Shown here: one piece after another, positions 1 to 5,336 of the stretch
How positions within the stretch are numbered: the first letter of the stretch is position 1
Layout: every line of letters starts with the position of its first letter
Assembly (NCBI GenBank): GCA_900766945.1
Contig: CAAFXD010000048.1
Span: 1-5,543, forward strand
Direction of reading: 5' to 3'
DNA: 5,543 bases
From: Clostridia bacterium
GTDB lineage: Bacteria > Bacillota > Clostridia > Oscillospirales > Acutalibacteraceae
Translations under genes and position numbers: made by a program
Notes under the pieces: model-generated
Seen by the model: only the letters and a program-made list of their open reading frames with translations
Told to the model about the DNA's origin: nothing
Database searches by the model: none

Positions 1-1422
1 CAATTTGAGTTCTTCTTGGCAGGCGTGCCCCGAAACATGGACATCGTACATTTTTTCATATACGACCTCCACGGCCACATTTAACAGTTCGTCCACCACT
101 TTCCCGACCATTTTTTCATTGCCGGGAATGGGAGTTGCGGAGATAATGACATAATCATTCGGCCCGATTTCCACACGCCGATGCTCGGAAAACGCCATAC
201 GGTACAGCGCGGACATCGGCTCGCCCTGACTGCCCGTGGTAATCAGCACGAGTTTTTCGGGCGGATAGCGGTTGATGCTGTCAATGCCGACCAAAATGCC
301 CTCAGGTACATTGATATAGCCGAGTTCCGCCGCAACGGACACTACATTTTCAAGGCTTCTGCCTGAGAGCGCCACCTTGCGGCCTAAGCGTTCCGCCACA
401 TTGATAATCTGCTGTACGCGGTGGATATTGGACGCAAAGGTCGCCACAATCAAGCGACGCGTACCCGCCTTACGGAACTGCACCTCAAAGGTTTCGCCAA
501 CCTTGCGCTCGCTTTCGGTAAAACCGGGCTTTACGGCATTTGTCGAGTCGGACAGCAAGCACAAAACGCCTTCTTCACCGATAGCGGACAGCCGCGCCAA
601 ATCAATCACACCGCCGTCAATAGGCGTGGTGTCGATTTTAAAGTCGCCCGTTTGCACCACCGTACCCGCCGGCGTATGAATCGCCAGCGCGACCGCATCG
701 GGAATGGAGTGGTTGACATGGATAAACTCGGTTTCAAAACAGCCGAGTTTCACTTTGTCGCCGGGCTTTATCACATTCAAATTGCATTTGTCCAAAATTT
801 TGTGTTCACGCAGTTTACCCTCGATAAGCCCGATGGTCAACCGCGTGGAGTAGACGGGAATATTTACGTCTTTCAGCAAATACGCTAAACCGCCGATGTG
901 GTCCTCGTGCCCGTGGGTAATTAAAATGCCCTTGATTTTGTCGGCATTTTCGAGTACATAGGTAAAATCGGGAATGACCAAATCCACGCCGAACATTTCA
1001 GGGTCTGGAAACGCCAGCCCGCAATCGACCAACAGCATTTCGCCCTCGCATTCGTAGAGCGTCATATTTTTGCCGACCTCGTTAAGCCCGCCCAAAAAGG
1101 CAATTTTCAAAGGCGGTGTCGGCTTTTTTTGCCGCGTCTTCCCACCGGCAGATTTGCGTTTGGTCGTTTTGGCGGTGTTTGCATTTTTCAGGCTGTTGTA
1201 ATACCGTTTTTGCTGTTGCCCCGCGGCGGAATCGCTGAACCCCTGCATAGCGGTCTTTTGCGTTTTGGCGGATTTCTGTTGCGTTTTTTGTTGGGTTTTG
1301 GATTGTTTTTTAGACTGCGCGCCGTTCTTTTGGGCAGTCTTGCCTTTACCCGCACTGTTCTGCCGCGATTTTTCGGGCTTTTGTGCAGGCTGTGCAGACT
1401 TTTCTTTCATTTGTTTTGCCAT
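1..1422 (-). CDS. rnj: Ribonuclease J, N-terminal 474 residues (gene runs off left edge)
   Basis: RNase J is a cytoplasmic metallo-beta-lactamase/beta-CASP ribonuclease with 5'-to-3' exonuclease and endonuclease activity in mRNA decay and rRNA maturation of Firmicutes. The reverse-strand translation is open from the ATG at 1422 to base 1. The catalytic core begins near residue 105 (LKIAFLGGLNEVGKNM). Diagnostic motifs follow in order: zinc-binding HGHEDH at 170-175, the conserved HSIPD histidine at 238, TGD with Asp260, SDSTNA at 291-296, TTGSQGEP at 395-402 and VSGHA at 463-467. All expected metal-site motifs seen so far are intact. Typical RNase J is about 555 residues, so roughly the last 180 residues (end of the beta-CASP region and C-terminal domain) lie outside the window. 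Residues 1-104 are an extra Lys/Gln/Ala-rich tail. The start is set by AAGGAG 7 nt upstream of the ATG; an in-frame Met5 is less well placed. The symbol is generic because J1 and J2 cannot be told apart here. Confidence 0.96.
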   Translation of the reverse strand, partial: MAKQMKEKSAQPAQKPEKSRQNSAGKGKTAQKNGAQSKKQSKTQQKTQQKSAKTQKTAMQGFSDSAAGQQQKRYYNSLKNANTAKTTKRKSAGGKTRQKKPTPPLKIAFLGGLNEVGKNMTLYECEGEMLLVDCGLAFPDPEMFGVDLVIPDFTYVLENADKIKGILITHGHEDHIGGLAYLLKDVNIPVYSTRLTIGLIEGKLREHKILDKCNLNVIKPGDKVKLGCFETEFIHVNHSIPDAVALAIHTPAGTVVQTGDFKIDTTPIDGGVIDLARLSAIGEEGVLCLLSDSTNAVKPGFTESERKVGETFEVQFRKAGTRRLIVATFASNIHRVQQIINVAERLGRKVALSGRSLENVVSVAAELGYINVPEGILVGIDSINRYPPEKLVLITTGSQGEPMSALYRMAFSEHRRVEIGPNDYVIISATPIPGNEKMVGKVVDELLNVAVEVVYEKMYDVHVSGHACQEELKL

Positions 1423-1429
1423 TCAGCTT

Positions 1430-1435
1430 CTCCTT
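1430..1435 (-). promoter_or_regulatory. Shine-Dalgarno site of RNase J
   Basis: The reverse strand reads AAGGAG, then a 7-nt spacer, then ATG. This is a near-perfect ribosome binding site and decides the first ATG as the start, which in turn makes the low-complexity N-terminal extension part of the translated protein. Confidence 0.85.
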
Positions 1436-1467
1436 GTTTTCTAAAAATCATACTTTGTTTATGTAAC

Positions 1468-1493
1468 CCTGCTTTCAAAGCACAAAAAGCAGG
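1468..1493 (-). repeat. Inverted repeat in RNase J leader, near the ribosome binding site
   Basis: On the reverse strand CCTGCTTT and AAAGCAGG form a perfect 8-bp inverted repeat around a 10-nt loop, extendable by one U-G pair. It ends 32 nt before the Shine-Dalgarno site, so a folded RNA hairpin would sit in the untranslated leader. There is no T tract after it, so it does not look like a terminator. A role in translation or mRNA stability is inference. Confidence 0.5.
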
Positions 1494-1510
1494 TGAAAGT
1501 CCGTTGTTTT

Positions 1511-1540
1511 GTATCTGCCATACCGTTTTCACACAGATAC
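1511..1540 (-). repeat. Inverted repeat in RNase J leader, near the 5' end
   Basis: GTATCTG and CAGATAC form a perfect 7-bp inverted repeat around a 16-nt loop. It begins about 23 nt downstream of the predicted transcription start. With the second inverted repeat it would give a leader with two stem-loops. It may be a 5' stability element or chance; it matches no riboswitch class that I recognise. Confidence 0.4.
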
Positions 1541-1569
1541 CGATTTTATCCGATTATAATTATTCTATA

Positions 1570-1598
1570 ATAATACTCTTTATTTTGCTCGGTGTCAA
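1570..1598 (-). promoter_or_regulatory. Near-consensus sigma-A promoter for RNase J
   Basis: The reverse strand carries a perfect TTGACA (-35, plus-strand bases 1593-1598), a 17-bp spacer, and TATTAT (-10, bases 1570-1575, five of six matches to TATAAT). The predicted transcription start is near 1563, giving a leader of about 140 nt. The -35 box overlaps the TGA stop codon of the upstream gene. RNase J can therefore be transcribed independently although it lies in the same direction as that gene. The region around the -10 is very AT-rich and contains ATTATT/AATAAT as a short inverted repeat at 1559-1574. Confidence 0.8.
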
Positions 1599-3886
1599 TG
1601 TTTTGTCAGTCTTTCCTCGACTTCCTCGCAAAGAGACTTTGCCGTTTCAAATCGTGCGCTTTCTGTCAAAATGCGCATCTTTTTGCCTGACTGCTGCGGT
1701 GTAATCAAGACGCGGCTGTCCGCGCTTTGCCAAACAACCCCCGTATCGCAAAGCTCTGCGTTCGGCAAATGTAAGGCGCGCAAAATTTCTTCGGGCGGCA
1801 AAAGTACGGGCACGGTTTTTCGCCGCACAAAAAATGCCGGCAATTCTTTGTGTAATTGCGCAAGGCTTTTGCCGCTTTGCTGTAAAATACCGAGCAACCG
1901 CATACACAAAAACAGCCCGTCGCGCACATACAGTTGTTCGCAGGCAAGCGCGTGCGTATTGGTATCGGGTGCGGCCGCCGTTGCAGAAGCGGGATACGGC
2001 AAAATGTGCCTGCCGTGTGCGGCGGCAAGGCGCGCAAAAGCCATGGGGGTATCCGCCGAAAGCGCAATATCCTGTCCGCTTTGCAACAATGCGTTACAGC
2101 AAAGCGCCAACAGTCGCTCGTGCGGCAAATATCCGCAGTCGCGGTGAAAGGCAGTCACCCGCGTGCCGTCAAAGGACAACCGCAGGGTGATTTCGTTGCC
2201 CGCCTCGGCTTGCAGGCGGTAAAACGCGTCCTCCAACAGCATGGAAATATCCGCATTCGGACATTGTACGCAAACGCGCTGTTCTTGGAGAACGGTGCCC
2301 GCTTCGTGCAGTAATTCCCGCAAATACATCGCCTGCATATCGTGCATATCGGCAGTTTTCCTGCAAACCTCGGAAACGATTGAAGGGAAATCACCGAATT
2401 GCAGGCGCGTCACCAGCGCCGAGGTCTGTACGCCCGACAGCAATAAGCCCCCCGCAGAAAATAAATATAACTGCAACCGGTTATTTTGCGTGCACAAGAA
2501 AACGCCCACCTGCAAATCGCAAAATGCGGTGTAAAAATGCAGCTGCGGCAAAAAGCCATTGCCGAAATGCCAAACACGGCTCCCCTGTGCAGAGAGCGTC
2601 CCTGACAAAACTTGTGCCGCCGCAACCGCCGATGCACTGCCGTCACATAAAATGCCGACCTTTTGCCCGAAGGCACACCCACCCAATGCCTGTCCGAACG
2701 CCGCCAAAAAAATCGGCGTCAGGGTATCCGGCACGGTACAAAGCCGCCCATTTTCCGCAAACAGAATGTCCTGCGGGGTGCAATCCCGCACATTGCCCGA
2801 AAGGTGCATACCGTTTTCCACCGTGCGGCGTTGCCACACACGCACGCCGTTTTCCAAAGCTGCGTGCCTGCCGACGCAGGCGGACGCACCGACCACACTG
2901 CCGGCGGATAAAGACGCATACTCCTGTATTACGGCATTTTCACAGACCGTTGCACCGCACAGATGCGCGTACGGATAGATTGCCGCGCCTGCACGCACAA
3001 TGCTGTTTTCGACCTTTGCCTTTGCCCCGACAAAACAGCCGTTTTCCAAAACGGTATTCGGCCCGATTTGCGCGCCGTCGGCGACCGTCACATTTTCGCC
3101 GATGAACACCGGCGGAAACAGTTGATATTCCCCTTTCGGCAAAGCGGAATCGGTGAAAATACCGTCCGCCAAATGCGGCAACCGAAAATCGGTTTTGCCG
3201 CGTAGAACATCCTGCGTACAGGCGACCAATGACGCGGGGGTCTCCACATCATTAAAATACCCTTGTGCCGCGCAGGCATAGACCTCGTACTGCAAAAACC
3301 GCGGCAGGACGGAAAAACCGTCCGTTTCCGTTTTGGTCTGCAATACCGCCTGCACACACCCGGGGCGCAACAAATACACGCCGCTGTCTGTTTCGGCGGT
3401 CGGCAACGCGGTATGCGGTGTATACGCGCGGCACGCCGTAACAGCGCCGCTTGCATGTATGGATAGCACCGCGCCGCTTCGGCACATCTGTGCAGGAACG
3501 GTCAATGCAGTCAAATCTGCATCGGTTTGCAAATGAACTTGCATGGCTTTGTGTAAATCGAAATTCCAAAAATGCACACCCGACACAAAGCAAAGCGGCT
3601 CTGTTTCCGCCGCAAGCCGTTGTGCCGTCTGCTGTCGCGCGCCGTCTGTCTCGAAAACAAGATGCACCTGCATGCCCTGTGGGGCACACGCACGCACATA
3701 GTTCGCCACACGGCGGTGCGCGTACGGCAACAGCAAATAGACCTCCCGTATCCCGTTTTTATACAGTGTTTCCAACAGATACGAAAGCAACGGCCGACCG
3801 ACAATCGGCAAAAGCAGTTTCGGCGTTGTGTCGGTAATCGGGCGCAAAGACTTTTCCTCTGTGCCGACAACGAAAACCGCTTTCAT
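1595..3886 (-). CDS. Nucleotidyltransferase / beta-helix / phosphomannomutase-like fusion protein, probably a pseudoenzyme
   Basis: The 763-residue protein has three domains. Residues 1-230 are a GT-A sugar-1-phosphate nucleotidyltransferase domain (opening MKAVFVVG, then RPITDTTPKLLLPIVG at 15-30, SGVYLL at 168-173, NDVETP at 212-217). Residues about 259-365 are hexapeptide-type left-handed beta-helix (PVFIGENVTV, GAQIGPNTVL). Residues about 370-763 are phosphoglucomutase/phosphomannomutase-like. This is the layout of bacterial mannose-1-phosphate guanylyltransferase/phosphomannomutase fusions. Key residues are missing. The GGxGTR nucleotide loop reads GTEEKS at 8-13. The metal-binding Gly-Asp reads GV at 103-104. 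The phosphoserine-loop region reads CTQNN at 465-469. The DxDGDR metal loop reads FDGTR at 572-576. The C-terminal RPSGTEP-type phosphate loop reads TPQQSGKK at 729-736. Lys23 and Asp213 remain. There are 27 cysteines. The frame is intact, so it is not a decayed gene. A regulatory or sugar-nucleotide-binding role is inference. GGGGGG 7 nt upstream supports the ATG. Confidence 0.85.
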   Translation of the reverse strand: MKAVFVVGTEEKSLRPITDTTPKLLLPIVGRPLLSYLLETLYKNGIREVYLLLPYAHRRVANYVRACAPQGMQVHLVFETDGARQQTAQRLAAETEPLCFVSGVHFWNFDLHKAMQVHLQTDADLTALTVPAQMCRSGAVLSIHASGAVTACRAYTPHTALPTAETDSGVYLLRPGCVQAVLQTKTETDGFSVLPRFLQYEVYACAAQGYFNDVETPASLVACTQDVLRGKTDFRLPHLADGIFTDSALPKGEYQLFPPVFIGENVTVADGAQIGPNTVLENGCFVGAKAKVENSIVRAGAAIYPYAHLCGATVCENAVIQEYASLSAGSVVGASACVGRHAALENGVRVWQRRTVENGMHLSGNVRDCTPQDILFAENGRLCTVPDTLTPIFLAAFGQALGGCAFGQKVGILCDGSASAVAAAQVLSGTLSAQGSRVWHFGNGFLPQLHFYTAFCDLQVGVFLCTQNNRLQLYLFSAGGLLLSGVQTSALVTRLQFGDFPSIVSEVCRKTADMHDMQAMYLRELLHEAGTVLQEQRVCVQCPNADISMLLEDAFYRLQAEAGNEITLRLSFDGTRVTAFHRDCGYLPHERLLALCCNALLQSGQDIALSADTPMAFARLAAAHGRHILPYPASATAAAPDTNTHALACEQLYVRDGLFLCMRLLGILQQSGKSLAQLHKELPAFFVRRKTVPVLLPPEEILRALHLPNAELCDTGVVWQSADSRVLITPQQSGKKMRILTESARFETAKSLCEEVEERLTKH

Positions 3887-3893
3887 AACTCAT

Positions 3894-3899
3894 CCCCCC
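3894..3899 (-). promoter_or_regulatory. Unusual all-G ribosome binding site of the fusion gene
   Basis: The reverse strand reads GGGGGG, a 7-nt spacer (ATGAGTT), then the ATG. It can pair with the anti-Shine-Dalgarno sequence only with a G-U pair in place of the usual adenine. The spacer itself contains an out-of-frame ATG directly after the G run, which could compete for initiation. The start is favoured because the nucleotidyltransferase fold begins at residue 1 (MKAV). Confidence 0.55.
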
Positions 3900-3900
3900 G

Positions 3901-3918
3901 TGCAAACGGATTTTTGCA
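3901..3918 (-). repeat. Short inverted repeat just upstream of the fusion gene's ribosome binding site
   Basis: TGCAAA and TTTGCA form a perfect 6-bp inverted repeat with a 6-nt spacer, lying one base upstream of the G-run ribosome binding site. It could be a leader hairpin or an operator half-site pair, or chance; nothing else in the sequence decides between these. Confidence 0.3.
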
Positions 3919-3948
3919 AGATACCGTTAGTATTGCCGTTCGGACGGG

Positions 3949-3976
3949 AATTTAATCGGCAGTCGGTTGTTGACAA
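3949..3976 (-). promoter_or_regulatory. Possible weak promoter for the fusion gene
   Basis: The reverse strand has TTGTCA (five of six -35 matches, bases 3971-3976), a 16-bp spacer and TAAATT (four of six -10 matches, bases 3949-3954). The -35 box occupies almost the same bases as the -35 box of the divergent lipoprotein promoter. The match is modest and another promoter in the same interval cannot be excluded. Confidence 0.3.
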
Positions 3977-3998
3977 ATTTTTCCGATTGCATTAGAAT
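3970..3998 (+). promoter_or_regulatory. Near-consensus sigma-A promoter for the lipoprotein gene
   Basis: TTGACA at 3970-3975, a 17-bp spacer and TAGAAT at 3993-3998 (five of six -10 matches) form a strong housekeeping-type promoter. Transcription should start near 4005, leaving a short leader of about 36 nt that holds the Shine-Dalgarno site. Confidence 0.8.
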
Positions 3999-4028
3999 AG
4001 GCACGGTATTTTTTTGTGCATACTATAC

Positions 4029-4034
4029 GGAGGT
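4029..4034 (+). promoter_or_regulatory. Shine-Dalgarno site of the lipoprotein gene
   Basis: GGAGGT lies 6 nt before the ATG at 4041. This near-perfect site fixes the start at 4041 rather than at an upstream in-frame TTG at 4014, which has no ribosome binding site and would add nine residues ahead of the signal peptide. Confidence 0.85.
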
Positions 4035-4040
4035 GGTATT

Positions 4041-4484
4041 ATGCGGTTTTCTTCTGTAAAAATAGGCTTTACTTGCGGTGTATTGTTATTGTCTGTCTGC
4101 GCACTCGTATCTTGCGGCAAACAAACGGAATTTGAAAAGGTAGAGGTCTCCGAAAGCCGGGCCGCCACGGAAGTGCAAACCGTCGCGGTGGACGCGGTAC
4201 CGGTGATTACCGAGCCACCCGTTTCCGAAACGGTGGCGGAAACCACCACACGCCGCCGCACAAACAACCGGCAAAACAACGCGCAGAACGAAACGCCTGC
4301 CGCGCCCGAAGTTCCCGCGGACGGCGAAACCCCCGATGCACCCGAAGCCCCCGCCGCGCCCGAAGCGCCTGCTGAGCCGCAGACGCCCGACGAACCGACA
4401 ACCCCGACCGAGCCCGAAGAGCCGGCCGAGCCCGAAGAGCCGCCGGTCGAGCCGTCAGAGCCCGATTCACAAGCGACCGAATAA
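4041..4484 (+). CDS. Small lipoprotein with acidic Pro/Glu/Ala-rich tail, function unknown
   Basis: The product is 147 residues. It opens with a type II signal peptide: basic Arg2 and Lys7, a hydrophobic stretch at about 8-23, and a lipobox LVSC at 22-25 with Cys25 as the predicted lipidated residue. After cleavage it would be anchored to the outer face of the membrane. Residues 26-70 are Val/Glu/Thr-rich and residues 71-79 are basic and Asn/Gln-rich (RRRTNNRQNN). Residues about 85-145 are an acidic tail built from short Pro-Glu units (APEAPA twice at 100-111, EPEEPA/EPEEPP at 124-135). There is no recognisable folded domain, and the gene stops just before a terminator, so it does not look cut short. 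The tail resembles cell-wall-spanning stalks, but here nothing follows it. It stands alone, divergent from the fusion gene. I do not recognise the family. Confidence 0.8.
   Translation: MRFSSVKIGFTCGVLLLSVCALVSCGKQTEFEKVEVSESRAATEVQTVAVDAVPVITEPPVSETVAETTTRRRTNNRQNNAQNETPAAPEVPADGETPDAPEAPAAPEAPAEPQTPDEPTTPTEPEEPAEPEEPPVEPSEPDSQATE
4409..4444 (+). repeat. Tandem 18-bp duplication inside the lipoprotein tail
   Basis: Bases 4409-4426 and 4427-4444 are two adjacent 18-bp units identical at 17 of 18 positions. They encode the acidic EPEEPA/EPEEPP units. The near identity indicates recent duplication by slippage, so tail length may vary between strains. Confidence 0.75.
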
Positions 4485-4495
4485 CGGAGAGAAAC

Positions 4496-4530
4496 AAAAA
4501 CAAGCGCAGAGACTCTGCGCTTGTTTTTTT
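4496..4530. terminator. Bidirectional intrinsic terminator between convergent genes
   Basis: CAAGCGCAGAG and CTCTGCGCTTG are perfect inverted copies around a single central A at 4512 (a real hairpin would open a 3-nt loop, GAC). The plus strand follows with seven T (4524-4530). The minus strand follows with five T, a G and three T. The stem is 11 nt after the lipoprotein stop and 16 nt past the transporter stop on the other strand, so it can end both transcripts. Confidence 0.92.
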
Positions 4531-4546
4531 GCACCTATTTTTCATC

Positions 4547-5323
4547 CTAAAACAAATAATTTACGCCGACAATCACAAGCCCCAACACCGTCAGCACCGC
4601 GCCCGTAATCCGATTGAGGGTTTTGGGGGTGGCTTTGTTGGCAAACTTTGCGGCGATTCGCGCCCAAAGGAAGGTAAACACCACACAAAGCACGAGCAAC
4701 AGCCAATTCGGCGCGCCGCCGAGTACAAAGTGCGACAAAGACCCCGTCAGCGCCGTAAATGCCATAATAAACACGCTTGTGCCGACCGCGGTTTTGAGTT
4801 CGTAGCCGAGCACGCTTGTTAATATGAGCAACATCATCATACCGCCGCCCGCGCCCACAAAGCCGCAGATAAAACCGATAATCATACCGCAAACGACCGA
4901 CTGCACCGCCCGTTTTTGCGCGGATACGGCGTTCATTTTTTCTTTGGTGGTCATCACGGGCTTGATTAAAAATTTCAGCCCCAAAAACAGCGTCATAAAG
5001 TTGGAAAACCCGCCCATGGTTTGTGCGGGCATGAGTTTGGCAACATAACTGCCGACCACGGTGAACAACAGCACCGTCACCATCATAATGAGTCCGTTTT
5101 TGATGTCTAAATTCTTATTTTTATGATAGGTATATGCCGAAACGGCGCTTGCAAGCACATCGCTGGCGAGCGCAATGCCGACCGCCGCATACGGCTCGAG
5201 CCCTAAGCAGGTAATGAGCAACGGGCTTATCACCGCCGCGGCGGAAAGCCCCGCAAAGCCCGTTCCGAGCCCCGCGCCCATACCGGCGAAAAAGCACACG
5301 ATAATTTGTGTCAACAACTCCAT
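4547..5323 (-). CDS. TauE/SafE-family (DUF81) membrane transporter
   Basis: The product is a 258-residue integral membrane protein with about eight hydrophobic segments (approximately 5-40 as two, then 45-66, 77-97, 106-120, 141-170, 176-198, 207-221 and 238-256). It shows the internal two-fold repeat of the TauE/SafE family. GTGFAGLSAAAVISP at 20-34 and AAVGIALASDV at 46-56 are echoed by GFVGAGGGMMMLL at 154-166 and TAVGTSVFIMAFTA at 178-191. A basic loop at about 121-139 separates the halves. Known members export sulfite, sulfoacetate or related organic anions. The substrate here cannot be told, because no sulfur-metabolism gene is adjacent. The ATG at 5323 is preferred: AAGGTG sits 6 nt before it. 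A GTG three codons upstream lies inside that ribosome binding site. The gene follows hisF by 13 nt and is probably co-transcribed with it. Length is normal for the family. Confidence 0.9.
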   Translation of the reverse strand: MELLTQIIVCFFAGMGAGLGTGFAGLSAAAVISPLLITCLGLEPYAAVGIALASDVLASAVSAYTYHKNKNLDIKNGLIMMVTVLLFTVVGSYVAKLMPAQTMGGFSNFMTLFLGLKFLIKPVMTTKEKMNAVSAQKRAVQSVVCGMIIGFICGFVGAGGGMMMLLILTSVLGYELKTAVGTSVFIMAFTALTGSLSHFVLGGAPNWLLLVLCVVFTFLWARIAAKFANKATPKTLNRITGAVLTVLGLVIVGVNYLF

Positions 5324-5336
5324 AGCAAGCACCTTT

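Noticed and set aside
421..888. Plus-strand open frame of 155 codons inside the RNase J region.
   Set aside because: It is antisense to a well-conserved RNase J catalytic core and has no recognisable domain or ribosome binding site.
1423..1594. A known riboswitch or T-box in the RNase J leader.
   Set aside because: I recognise no consensus of a known class, and there is no terminator-antiterminator arrangement.
1129..1704. Plus-strand open frame of 191 codons with hydrophobic Phe/Leu-rich stretches.
   Set aside because: The hydrophobic look is the antisense of the Lys/Gln-rich RNase J extension, and it crosses the RNase J promoter and leader.
1595..3886. The fusion gene as a decayed pseudogene.
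   Set aside because: The frame is intact over 763 codons with recognisable family sequence to the end and a plausible start; only active-site motifs are changed.
4014..4040. Upstream TTG start that would lengthen the lipoprotein by nine residues.
   Set aside because: The added residues come from the Shine-Dalgarno region itself, and the ATG at 4041 has ideal spacing and begins a normal signal peptide.
3992..4534. Minus-strand open frame of 180 codons rich in Gly and Ser, looking collagen- or silk-like.
   Set aside because: It is the antisense of the Pro/Glu/Ala codons of the lipoprotein gene, starts at a GTG without a ribosome binding site, and runs through the terminator hairpin.
5324..5332. 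GTG start three codons upstream for the TauE/SafE transporter.
   Set aside because: It overlaps the best ribosome binding site, which is correctly spaced for the ATG at 5323.
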